This document shows, piece after piece, positions 1-7,216 of a DNA stretch of 13,450 nucleotides. Positions within the stretch are counted from its first letter, which is position 1. Every line of letters begins with the position of its first letter. The stretch spans positions 1 to 13,450 of the forward strand of contig JAJYMP010000188.1 of NCBI GenBank assembly GCA_021786915.1, given 5' to 3'. This stretch comes from Chloroflexota bacterium (GTDB taxonomy: Bacteria > Chloroflexota > Limnocylindria > Limnocylindrales > CSP1-4). The notes under the pieces are model-generated. The model worked only from the letters and a program-made list of their open reading frames with translations. It ran no database searches and was not told where the DNA came from. Both the position numbers and the translations under genes were made by a program.

Positions 1-1
1 G

Positions 2-847
2 GGTCTGACGGTCATGCCCGGGGAGCACTTCGCGGTGCAGCCCGGCGCTGCGTTCGTGGCGGGCGAGATCGCCGACCGCGGGCCTGTCGAGCGCTCAGAG
101 ACCGGCGCCATCGCCCCCGCGCCCGTGCCCGACGTCCGCGCCCGAGACGCCCGGGAGCTCGAGCGCCAGCGAGCCTGGCGGGCGGAGGCGGCGCGCGCGC
201 TCAACGCCCTCCACGAGGACGAGGGCACGCGGCCGGTCAACGCCACCGACCTCGAGGCCAAGGAGGAGGACCGGATCGCGCGGATGGTCCCGGGCGAAGT
301 GGGCTGGGACGGCGAGGCGGACGAGCCTGCGTTCGGCTCCCTCGGGGCCGCGGCCGCGGTCGAGGTCGGCACGCTGCCCACGCTGCGCGTGTTGCCGCAC
401 GGCATCAGCCGCCGCCGACTCGAGCAGGCGATCAAGGACCTCGAGCTGCCGGTCGTCATCGCACGCGATCCCGAGGAGGCCGACGTGGTGATGACGCTCC
501 GCTCGGAGTACCGCCAGAAGCCCGCCGCCGTCCGGGACGCCGAGGATCGGGGGCTTCCCATCTACGTGCTCAAGGCCAACACGATCGCGCAGATGCAGGC
601 GAGCCTGACGTCTGTGTTCGCCCTGGAGATCGACCCGCGCGAGGCCGCCCTGCGCGAGACCGAGCAGGCCATCACGCAGGTGATCAAGCAGCAGGAGCCG
701 ATCGAGCTGGCGCCCCAGAACGCGTACATCCGCCGGCTCCAGCACCAGATGGCCGAGCGCGCGAACCTGGTGTCGCGCTCGCGCGGCCGCGAGCCGTACC
801 GCCGGGTGCGCCTCTACCCCGACGTGGCGCGGCCGGCCTGGCGGTAG
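2..847 (+). CDS. R3H-domain nucleic-acid-binding protein (SpoIIIAA/Ycf45-like), 5' end missing
   Basis: Partial gene. The frame is open to the left edge, so the ATG at 14 is probably internal and the N-terminal AAA-type ATPase part lies outside the window. What remains is the family's C-terminal half. First comes a charged linker rich in Glu, Arg and Ala (about 120-360). Next is the conserved block beginning LRVLPHGISRRRLEQAI (about 380-620), with the later motifs EADVVMTLRSEYR and GLPIYVLKANT. It ends in an R3H domain whose R-x3-H signature (Arg at 731, His at 743) sits in IRRLQHQMAE. Members are known as R3H proteins fused to a SpoIIIAA-like ATPase and are thought to bind single-stranded nucleic acid; the cellular role is not established. 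It ends 28 bp from the stop of the convergent vapC, and no terminator-like hairpin was noticed between them. Confidence 0.85.
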   Translation, partial: GLTVMPGEHFAVQPGAAFVAGEIADRGPVERSETGAIAPAPVPDVRARDARELERQRAWRAEAARALNALHEDEGTRPVNATDLEAKEEDRIARMVPGEVGWDGEADEPAFGSLGAAAAVEVGTLPTLRVLPHGISRRRLEQAIKDLELPVVIARDPEEADVVMTLRSEYRQKPAAVRDAEDRGLPIYVLKANTIAQMQASLTSVFALEIDPREAALRETEQAITQVIKQQEPIELAPQNAYIRRLQHQMAERANLVSRSRGREPYRRVRLYPDVARPAWR

Positions 848-875
848 CGCGAGCGATCCTGTCCGCGGGCGCTCA

Positions 876-1325
876 TCAGGAACGGGCTGCGTAGCCGGCG
901 ACGACGTCGCTGAGGCGCTTTCGACGATCTGGCTCCGTGACCAGTTCGATGTCCGTGAGCGCGAAGTCCCCGCCCTTGAACAGGAGCGGCTCGCGCAGAT
1001 CGCGGGCGAGGGCATACGCGAAGCAGTCGCCCATGTTCAGCTGCGCGGGATGCCCGGAGCCCCTTCCGAACCGCTGATACGCCTCCCGGGCGAGCCGCGC
1101 CTGTTGGGGTGTCAGCGCCACGATCTCGATCCCGGATGACGCGAGCGTCGCATCGAGCGCGCCGGACAGGACCGGGTTCCGCCGGCCGTCGATCACCGCC
1201 GCGAGCTCCACGTAGCTGGCTGCCGACAGGCGCCGTGATCTCGCGCCCGCGATCGCGCGGGCGAACGCCGGAGCGTCAGCCTCGCCGAGGAGGATGGCAA
1301 CCAGGGCCGACGGGTCGATGATCAT
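876..1325 (-). CDS. vapC: VapC-family toxin, PIN-domain ribonuclease
   Basis: 149-aa PIN-domain protein, predicted to be a Mg2+-dependent endoribonuclease that slows translation when freed from its antitoxin. The acidic metal-binding residues are in place: D4 in MIIDPSAL, E40 in SYVELAA, D100 in NMGDCFAYALA and D120 in FKGGDFALTDI. The last two blocks are typical of the VapC/FitB branch. The start chosen is the ATG at 1325, which overlaps the vapB stop in an ATGA junction. A longer reading to 1412 only adds residues from inside vapB in another frame. About 25 residues follow the last conserved block (to YAARS), a slightly long tail. It is translationally coupled to vapB and presumably repressed by the VapBC complex. 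RNA target unknown. Confidence 0.92.
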   Translation of the reverse strand: MIIDPSALVAILLGEADAPAFARAIAGARSRRLSAASYVELAAVIDGRRNPVLSGALDATLASSGIEIVALTPQQARLAREAYQRFGRGSGHPAQLNMGDCFAYALARDLREPLLFKGGDFALTDIELVTEPDRRKRLSDVVAGYAARS

Positions 1326-1582
1326 CGCGGGATGCCTCGCTCGTCGTAGAGCTGGTCGTCGAAGTCCTGCGCCAGGTAGTCCCGCCCGAGGAGCTCCCCG
1401 AGCTCGCCCCACATGGCCAGCAGGCGCTCCGCCTCGGCCTCCACGGCGGGCTGCTGTCGCCGCACCTCGAGCAGGCGCGCCGAGACCGCGTCTGCGATCG
1501 CCGCCGTCATCGACGTGTGGAGTTCGTCTGCCAGCTCCCGGATCAGCCGGACGGTCTCCTCGTTCTTGATGTTCAGGCTCAT
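1322..1582 (-). CDS. vapB: VapB-family antitoxin (PSK-type transcription factor)
   Basis: 86-aa antitoxin. The N-terminus MSLNIKNEETVRLIRELADE matches the Rv0623-like/PSK_trans_fac type of VapB, whose N-terminal part binds DNA as a dimer. The C-terminal half, rich in Leu, Glu and Asp and ending in DDQLYDERGIPR, is the expected toxin-wrapping region. It is first in the operon and overlaps vapC by 4 nt. No convincing Shine-Dalgarno precedes the ATG. Instead a -10-like TAGAAT lies 6 nt upstream of it, so the mRNA may be leaderless. Autoregulation through the inverted repeats directly upstream is likely. Confidence 0.9.
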   Translation of the reverse strand: MSLNIKNEETVRLIRELADELHTSMTAAIADAVSARLLEVRRQQPAVEAEAERLLAMWGELGELLGRDYLAQDFDDQLYDERGIPR

Positions 1583-1588
1583 GGTCGC

Positions 1589-1618
1589 ATTCTACCCCAG
1601 CGATGGTAGATGTCTACC
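1589..1618 (-). promoter_or_regulatory. vapBC promoter with overlapping operator repeats
   Basis: Three copies of one 6-bp arm alternate in orientation: TCTACC (1591-1596), GGTAGA (1605-1610) and TCTACC (1613-1618). The right pair forms a perfect 14-bp palindrome with a 2-nt centre, and the left pair is the same palindrome with an 8-nt centre. On the minus strand these overlap a candidate promoter: TAGACA (1611-1616, one mismatch to TTGACA) and TAGAAT (1589-1594, one mismatch to TATAAT), 16 bp apart. Transcription would start at about the A of the vapB ATG. Operators of VapBC systems are commonly inverted repeats that cover the promoter, so autorepression is the natural reading. Confidence 0.55.
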
Positions 1619-1684
1619 TGCCAGCCTTCTGAGTTTCGCCCATGGCGTCGGCGGGGTAGCATCAGGCGCACAAGGGGGGCCGAC

Positions 1685-2596
1685 ATGCGGCGCGATGCGA
1701 TCTTCTCGCTGTTGACCCGGGCAACCGTGCTCGGGTTCGTGATGCTGACGGGGGCTTGCAGCGCCGTCGGCCCAGGGGCCGGCAGCCAGCCGCCCGGCGC
1801 CCAGACGGCCTCGCCCCTGACCGGGGGGCCGACGGCGAGCCCGACAGGACCCACGACGCCGAGCGCGGGCGCCCAGACGCCGAAGCCAGGCACCTCGGCC
1901 AGTGGCGAGTCAACGCCGCCCCCGACGGGGATCACAGAGGCCCAGGCCATCGCCGCGGTCGAGGCGTTCGCGCCCAACGCCTCGGGCCTCCACGTCACCC
2001 AGTCCGAGATCGTCCCCTCGGGCCGCTCCTACCGCGTGCAGTCGGAGGACATCCTGGCCGAGGTGGACGAGGCGACCGGTCAGGTGCGCATGTTCCTCGA
2101 CAACGCGGCGATGCCCGCCTCGACGAGCGTCAAGCTCACGAAGGACGAGGCGCTCGCCGCCGCCGCCGCTTGGCTGGCGGGGCACGCGGTATCGACGAGC
2201 GGCCTCTCGCCCACGGTCACGCTGCGGGACCACGGCTCGACGCAGGAGTACGCGGTGGACTTCGGGGGCCGCGTCAACGGCGCGCGGGTCCCGCACCGCG
2301 TGACAGTGTCGATCAACCCCTTGACCGGTGCCGTCTACGCCTTCGTGCTGTTCACCCGGCCCTTCGTGACGCCGCCGGCCCCCACGCTCACGGTGGCTCA
2401 GGCGACGGCCGCAGCGAGGGAGGAGGAGAAGGACCCGCGGGCGAAGGTGACCGCGTCCGACCTCGCCATCGCCTTCGACGCCTCCGCCACCCAGATCCTG
2501 GTGTACGAGCTGGACCTGACGCGCACCGACGGCTTCTACGCCAAGATCCAGGTGGACGCGCTGACCGGCGCGGTGACGGTGCTGGGCCGCGGGTGA
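1685..2596 (+). CDS. Secreted lipoprotein with three PepSY-like repeats
   Basis: 303-aa protein of unknown function. The ATG at 1685 is preceded by a purine run, AGGGGGG, about 7 nt upstream, which favours it over an earlier in-frame ATG at 1610. Residues 1-24 form a lipoprotein signal peptide ending LTGAC, with C25 the probable lipidated Cys; the order T-G-A before Cys is a slightly atypical lipobox. Residues about 26-80 are a Pro/Thr/Gly/Ser linker that would hold the body away from the membrane. Three related units follow, starting near residues 83 (ITEAQAIAAV), 151 (LTKDEALAAA) and 235 (LTVAQATAAA). Each opens with an A-rich helix and closes in a strand with a D/N-x-x-TG-x-V motif, the layout of PepSY/YcdB-type domains. 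A weak -10-like TAGCAT lies at 1657-1662. Confidence 0.75.
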   Translation: MRRDAIFSLLTRATVLGFVMLTGACSAVGPGAGSQPPGAQTASPLTGGPTASPTGPTTPSAGAQTPKPGTSASGESTPPPTGITEAQAIAAVEAFAPNASGLHVTQSEIVPSGRSYRVQSEDILAEVDEATGQVRMFLDNAAMPASTSVKLTKDEALAAAAAWLAGHAVSTSGLSPTVTLRDHGSTQEYAVDFGGRVNGARVPHRVTVSINPLTGAVYAFVLFTRPFVTPPAPTLTVAQATAAAREEEKDPRAKVTASDLAIAFDASATQILVYELDLTRTDGFYAKIQVDALTGAVTVLGRG

Positions 2597-2660
2597 GGCA
2601 CGGCCGCGGTGGCCACGCACGGCCCCGACGCGCGTCTCGTCCGCGTATGCTGCCGCCGCC

Positions 2661-5231
2661 ATGACCACCGTCGCACCGCCCCCGGGAACGCTCGGAGCGC
2701 ACGCGGACCTGGCGCCCACGCCCCCGTCAGGCCTCTCCGGCCCTGAGGCGGCTCGCCGGCGCGAGGCGGGGCTGGGCAACGTGGCCCTGCCGCCCAACAC
2801 GCGCACCTACCGCCAGATCCTGCTCGAGAACACGTTCACCTTCGTCAACAACATCCTGTTCCTGCTCGGGATCGCGCTGGTGCTCGTCGGCCGGCCCACC
2901 GACGCCGTGGTGTCGCTGGCGGTGATCTCGGTCAACATCGTCGTCGGCATCGTCCAGGAGATCCGGGCGAAGCGGACGCTCGACCGGATCGCGCTGCTCA
3001 CCCGGCCCACGGCCACCACGATCCGTGACGGCGCCCCGGTTGAGCTGCCGCCCGACGACCTGGTGCTGGGCGACCTCGTGGAGCTGCGGGCCGGCGACCA
3101 GGTGGTGCTCGACGGGCGGCTCGCCAGCGGCGGCGTGGGCGTGGACGAGTCGCAGCTCACGGGCGAGAGCGACGTGGTCGCCAAGCGCACTGGCGACGAG
3201 GTGTTCAGCGGCAGCTTCGCCACCAGCGGCACCGGGCGGTACGTCGTCGAGAAGGTGGCCAGCGCGAGCTTCGCCAACCAGATCACCGCCGGGGCCCGCT
3301 CCTTCCGGCGGATCGTGACGCCGCTCCAGGGCGAGGTCAACCTGGTCGTGCGCGTCGTCCTGGGGATGGTCGTGTACCTCGAGATCCTGCTGGTCATGCG
3401 CGGCCTGGTCCAGGCGACCCACCCCGGGGAGGTGGTCGCGGACGCGACCCTGCTGGCCGGCCTCGTCCCGAACGGCCTGTTCGTCTCGATCGCCGTGGCG
3501 TACGCGCTGGGCGCGATCCGGATCCTGCGCTTCGGGGCCCTGGTGCAGCAGGCGAACGCCATCGAGAGCCTCTCGCACGTCGACGTGCTGTGCCTTGACA
3601 AGACCGGGACCCTGACGGCGAACCGGCTCCAGGCCGACCGAGTGGTGCCGCTGGGCAATGCCAGCGAGGACGAGGTGCTCGACGCAGTGGGAGCGCTGGC
3701 GGCCTCGGCGACGGCCGGCAACACGACGAGCGACGCGATCGCGGCGCGCTGGCCGGCGGCCCCCCGTCCCCTGTCGGGCGAGGTGCCGTTCTCGCCGACG
3801 CGCAAGTGGAGCGCCGTGGCGTTCGCGGGCGTGAGCGCGGGCGACGGGCGGGGGCCGGGGATCGTGGCGCTGGGCGCGCCCCAGTTCCTGCGCCAGTACC
3901 TGGCCAGCGGGGGAGCGGCGCCCGCGGGAACCGCCGGGGAAGCCGACCAGGCGGTCTGGGACACGATCCGCGCGGAGCTCTCGACGCTGACAGCCCGGGG
4001 CCTGCGCGTCCTGCTGGTCGCGACGCATCCGGACGCCTCGGCACTTCCCCCGGACTCGGGCGACGCCTCCGCCACGCTCCCGGCCGGGATGCGGGCGCTC
4101 GGGCTGGTTGCCCTGCGCGACGAGCTGCGCGACGAGGCCGCCGCGACCCTCGCCTCGTTCCGGGCGAACGGCGTGGGGGTCAAGATCATCTCGGGCGACG
4201 ATCCCGAGACCGTGGTGGCGCTCGCGCGGCAGGCGGGGATCGAGGATTCGGCGTTCGTGTCGGGCGCCGAGCTGGACGCGCTCGACGACGTGCGGCTGGG
4301 CGTGGTCGCCGAGGAGACCACCGTGTTCGGCCGCATCACGCCGGCCCAGAAGGAGCGCCTGGTCGACGTCCTCCGCGCGCGCGGCCACTACGTCGCCATG
4401 ATCGGCGACGGCGTGAACGACGTCCTCTCGCTCAAGAAGGCGAACCTCGCGATCGCGATGGGCAGCGGCACGCAGGCCACGCGAGGCGTCGCCGACATCG
4501 TCCTCATGCAGGACTCCTTCGCGGCCGTCGCCCAGGCGGTGGAGGAGGGGCAGCGGATCCTCAACGGGATGCAGGACATCCTCAAGCTGTTCCTGACCCG
4601 CATCGCGACCGTCGCCCTCGTGGTGATCTCGTCGCTGGTGGTGGTCGCGTTCCCGATCGAGCTGCGCAACGCCTCGGCGCTCACCATCTTCACGGTGGGC
4701 ATCCCGAGCGTGCTGCTCGCGTTCTGGGCGGCGCCCGGTCGTCGCCTCCGCGCCTCGCTGACGCGCACCCTGGCCACGTTCGTGGGGCCGGCGGCCATCG
4801 TCTCGAGCCTCACCGGGCTCCTCGTCCTGAACGGCTCGCTGTTCCTCGCAGGAGCCTCGGGCCCTAACGGGCAGGGCTTCATCGTGGCGCTCGACAACGC
4901 GCGGACGGCGCTGACGGCGTTCCTCGTGTTCGCAGGGCTCCTTCTGATCCTGTTCGTGGAGCCGCCGACGCCGTGGTTCGCGGTCGCCGAGCCGCTGACC
5001 GACGATCGCCGCCCGACCATCCTCGCGTTCGTCCTCGCGGTCACGTTCATCGCGACGATCGTGTCCGGGACCGCGCGCGGCTTCTTCTCGTTCGGGCTGC
5101 CGACGCCGCGCGACGTGGCGCTGGTGGCGGTGGCGGTGGTCGTCTGGACGCTGCTGGTGCGCGAGGCCTGGCGCCGGCAGCTCGTGGAGCGCTTCCTGGG
5201 CATCGCGGACGGGGGACCGCGCGCACGTTGA
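2661..5231 (+). CDS. P-type cation-transporting ATPase, CtpE-like
   Basis: Complete 856-aa P-type ATPase. Motifs in order: actuator loop TGES (167-170), phosphorylation site CLDKTGTLT with D313, nucleotide-binding domain (about 330-560), and the hinge GDGVND (582-587). Two membrane helices precede the actuator domain, two precede D313, and six hydrophobic segments follow the hinge, giving ten in all. Transmembrane helix 4 reads VPNGL (269-273), where Ca2+ pumps of the SERCA type have PEGL. Together with the following AYALGAIRI and GALVQQANAIES this resembles mycobacterial CtpE, a proposed Ca2+ transporter. There are no N-terminal CxxC metal-binding domains, which argues against a Cu/Zn/Cd exporter. 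The ion is not settled by sequence; Ca2+ or Mg2+ are the best guesses. No clear Shine-Dalgarno is visible, and the gene starts 64 bp after the lipoprotein gene, so co-transcription is possible. Confidence 0.94.
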   Translation: MTTVAPPPGTLGAHADLAPTPPSGLSGPEAARRREAGLGNVALPPNTRTYRQILLENTFTFVNNILFLLGIALVLVGRPTDAVVSLAVISVNIVVGIVQEIRAKRTLDRIALLTRPTATTIRDGAPVELPPDDLVLGDLVELRAGDQVVLDGRLASGGVGVDESQLTGESDVVAKRTGDEVFSGSFATSGTGRYVVEKVASASFANQITAGARSFRRIVTPLQGEVNLVVRVVLGMVVYLEILLVMRGLVQATHPGEVVADATLLAGLVPNGLFVSIAVAYALGAIRILRFGALVQQANAIESLSHVDVLCLDKTGTLTANRLQADRVVPLGNASEDEVLDAVGALAASATAGNTTSDAIAARWPAAPRPLSGEVPFSPTRKWSAVAFAGVSAGDGRGPGIVALGAPQFLRQYLASGGAAPAGTAGEADQAVWDTIRAELSTLTARGLRVLLVATHPDASALPPDSGDASATLPAGMRALGLVALRDELRDEAAATLASFRANGVGVKIISGDDPETVVALARQAGIEDSAFVSGAELDALDDVRLGVVAEETTVFGRITPAQKERLVDVLRARGHYVAMIGDGVNDVLSLKKANLAIAMGSGTQATRGVADIVLMQDSFAAVAQAVEEGQRILNGMQDILKLFLTRIATVALVVISSLVVVAFPIELRNASALTIFTVGIPSVLLAFWAAPGRRLRASLTRTLATFVGPAAIVSSLTGLLVLNGSLFLAGASGPNGQGFIVALDNARTALTAFLVFAGLLLILFVEPPTPWFAVAEPLTDDRRPTILAFVLAVTFIATIVSGTARGFFSFGLPTPRDVALVAVAVVVWTLLVREAWRRQLVERFLGIADGGPRAR

Positions 5232-5496
5232 CGCTGCGCGTGGGCGGCTGAGGGTCGCCACCACAACAGCGATGGCACCTCCATCGCGTCCAACAAGGGC
5301 GCCGGTGGGATCCAGATCGGGTCGATGCGGACGCCACGCGGAACCTCACGCCGTCCCGACAACGGCTGGTAGGGAACGGCGACGGCGGGACGACCCGCGT
5401 CGCCTGATCGCCCGCCATCCCACGCCCGCCGCGGCCTCCAACGCGGCGGGCGTTTCGACCCCCGGCCGCCCGCCGACGCGCGGAATCACTCCGCGC
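5232..5496. other. Convergent intergenic region
   Basis: No supported gene in 265 bp between the end of the P-type ATPase and the end of the minus-strand tldD operon. It holds a small hairpin (7-bp perfect arms at 5269-5275 and 5281-5287, 5-nt loop) and the strong terminator-like hairpin at 5422-5453. The ATPase frame happens to stay open for 46 codons past its stop, to a TAG at 5370, with no sign that it is translated. Confidence 0.6.
5422..5455. terminator. Terminator-like hairpin between convergent genes
   Basis: A perfect 12-bp inverted repeat (ACGCCCGCCGCG at 5422-5433, its complement at 5442-5453) with an 8-nt loop. On the + strand the stem runs into TTT (5453-5455), a short U-tract; on the minus strand no U-tract follows. 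It lies 44 nt beyond the last gene of the minus-strand operon and 190 nt beyond the ATPase, so it can serve as a shared barrier for both converging transcripts. GC-rich hairpins with poor U-tracts are common terminators in high-GC bacteria. Confidence 0.6.
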
Positions 5497-5787
5497 CTAC
5501 GCCTCGCGCAGCACCCGGATCCCGCGCTGCTCGGCCATCGCCTGGACCCAGCCCGCGGCGTTCATCCCGGGATCGCTCTCGCGATAGGGCGCATCGTCGC
5601 CGTCGTCGGCCCGGCCGCTCCCGCCGACCAGCGTCAGCGTGCCGCCGTCAGCCGCGAGGTTGTCGAGCAGCCGTTCGAGGTCGTCCTCGCCCACGGCGAC
5701 GAACCGCGACCCGACGTCAACCGACACCGAGCCGTCGTCGCCCGCCATGACCGTGAGGTCGCCGCTCCGCTTCTCGCCGATCCCCAC
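5497..5787 (-). CDS. Small hypothetical protein in the tldDE operon
   Basis: Predicted 96-aa protein, family not recognised. The GTG at 5787 is chosen because it is preceded on the minus strand by GGAGG at ideal spacing (7 nt). A longer frame to 5850 would run into the end of tldE and has no such site. The product is acidic and soluble, without a signal peptide or membrane segment. The first half (GDLTVMAGDDGSVSVDVGSRFVAV) looks like beta strands, followed by a short helix (DDLERLLDNLAADGG) and an Asp/Gly-rich stretch, and it ends in a helix with AGWVQAMAEQRGIRVL. It begins 43 nt after the tldE stop, so it is probably the last gene of that operon. A role with TldD/TldE is only suggested by position. 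Confidence 0.65.
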   Translation of the reverse strand: MGIGEKRSGDLTVMAGDDGSVSVDVGSRFVAVGEDDLERLLDNLAADGGTLTLVGGSGRADDGDDAPYRESDPGMNAAGWVQAMAEQRGIRVLREA

Positions 5788-5830
5788 GTCTCGTCCTCCG
5801 TCCCGGGCCGCACCCGGCCCAGCGAGAAGG

Positions 5831-7216
5831 CTACTCGGCGCGCGTGGCACCCGTGAAGCTGAACGACGACAGCCGCACGGCGGGCACGACGCTCCCGCCC
5901 AGGAACCCGCGCAGGCACCGCCGGTCGCGGCTGATCGCCTCGACGCCTCCGAGCGCGTCCAGGTACGACATCGTGAACCGCAGGTTGCGCACCGGTCCGA
6001 CGACCCTGCCGCCCTCGACCAGGAACGTGCCGTCCCGGGTCATGCCCGTGATCACCACCCGCTTGGGGTACACCGGGTTTGTGTAGTGGAACCGCGTGAC
6101 CAGCAGCCCGCGCTCCAGCCCGCCGATCAGCTCCTCGGTGGTGGCGTCGCCGGGCGCCATCGCCATGTTGGTCGGGAACGGGCCGTAGGGGTTCGGCGCC
6201 GGCAGCCCGTGGCCAGTGGAGTGGCGGCCGGCGCGCGACGCCGTCTGGGCGTCGAACGCGAGGTCGCGACAGGCGCCGCGGTCCAGCAGCGACAGACGCT
6301 GCTTGGCGACACCCTCGGCGTCGAAGCCCATGGGCAGGCCTGCGGGATCGCGGCCGTCGTCGGTGATCGTCACCAGTGGCGACGCGACCTGCTTGCCGGC
6401 CTCCCAGAAGGAGCGGTCCTCCGCCACGGCCAGCGCGGAGAAGCCGAGGTAGCCGAGCATGTCGAGCAGGTCCACGACCGCGTAGTGGTTGAGCACGACC
6501 GGGTAGTCGCCGGGATCGATGTCGACCGGGCTGGCCGATGCCCGCGCCCGCTCGGCCGCCTCGCGGCCCAGGGCCGGAGCGTCGATCGCGGTGGCGTCCA
6601 CGGAGCAGTCCTCCGCGTAGCCCGTCCCGCTGTCGGGGCCCATCGCCACGGTGAGCAGCTGGCTCGTCGTCCGGCGCTCGGCTGCCCGCACGCCCTTCGA
6701 GTTGGCCACCGCGAACGCCTCGGCGTCGGTCGAGAACGAGCCGAACGCGGTCACGCCCTCGGCGTCAGCCGCGGCGATGACCGCCCGGGCGCCGTCAGCG
6801 CGGAGCTCCGGCGTCGCGCCGCCCGTGCCGTCGGACCACGCGGCGGCAACTGGCTCCGGTGCGCCGTTGACGGGCTCGGGCAGCCCGGCCCAGTCCTCGA
6901 GCTCCTCGACGTTCGCGGCGATCGCTGCGGCGCGCTCGACCAGCGCCCGCAGGCCCTCAGCGTGGGTGCGGCCCGAGGAGGCCACGCCCACGCGCCGCCC
7001 CCGCGCGACCCGCAGGTTGACGTACGCTTCCGATGAGGCCACGTTCTGGTGGACCTCCGAGTTGGCGAACCGCGTCAGCGCGGACTCGCCGGAGATCACC
7101 AGCGCCTCGGCCTCGGTGACCCCGGCACCCTCGGCCAGGCGCACGACCTCCTCGGCGATGCGCAGCGCGGCCTCGGGATCCGCGGCAGCGCCCAGGGTTC
7201 GCGGGTCACCGCTCAC
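5831..7216 (-). CDS. tldE: TldE/PmbA, partner subunit of the TldD/TldE protease
   Basis: 461-aa TldE (PmbA) homologue. In E. coli TldD and TldE form a heterodimeric metalloprotease that trims peptides such as the microcin B17 precursor and degrades CcdA; TldE lacks the zinc motif and lines the substrate path. Family features visible here are the N-terminal helix followed by EALVISGESALTRFANSEVHQN, and the C-terminal block with GHGLPAPNPYGPFPTNM, ELIGGLERGLLVTRFHYTNPVYPKR and GVVGPVRNLRFTMS-like sequence (as GRVVGPVRNLRFTMSYLDAL). No HExxxH is present, as expected. The GTG start at 7216 overlaps the tldD stop (GTGA), so the two chains are translationally coupled, matching a need for 1:1 production. 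The frame stays open far upstream inside tldD, but this overlap fixes the start. Confidence 0.93.
   Translation of the reverse strand: MSGDPRTLGAAADPEAALRIAEEVVRLAEGAGVTEAEALVISGESALTRFANSEVHQNVASSEAYVNLRVARGRRVGVASSGRTHAEGLRALVERAAAIAANVEELEDWAGLPEPVNGAPEPVAAAWSDGTGGATPELRADGARAVIAAADAEGVTAFGSFSTDAEAFAVANSKGVRAAERRTTSQLLTVAMGPDSGTGYAEDCSVDATAIDAPALGREAAERARASASPVDIDPGDYPVVLNHYAVVDLLDMLGYLGFSALAVAEDRSFWEAGKQVASPLVTITDDGRDPAGLPMGFDAEGVAKQRLSLLDRGACRDLAFDAQTASRAGRHSTGHGLPAPNPYGPFPTNMAMAPGDATTEELIGGLERGLLVTRFHYTNPVYPKRVVITGMTRDGTFLVEGGRVVGPVRNLRFTMSYLDALGGVEAISRDRRCLRGFLGGSVVPAVRLSSFSFTGATRAE

Noticed and set aside
95..1015. 306-codon minus-strand frame opposite the R3H gene
   Set aside because: Arg/Leu/Gly-rich antisense reading of a well-supported gene; such long shadows are normal at this GC content. 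The same holds for the long minus-strand frames opposite the ATPase and the hydrogenase genes.
5232..5372. 46-codon open stretch directly after the P-type ATPase stop, in the same frame (HHNSDGTSIASNKGAG...)
   Set aside because: It has no start codon with a ribosome site near its beginning and no recognised similarity, and readthrough of the TGA has no support. It may be a decayed remnant, but chance is enough to explain it in GC-rich DNA.
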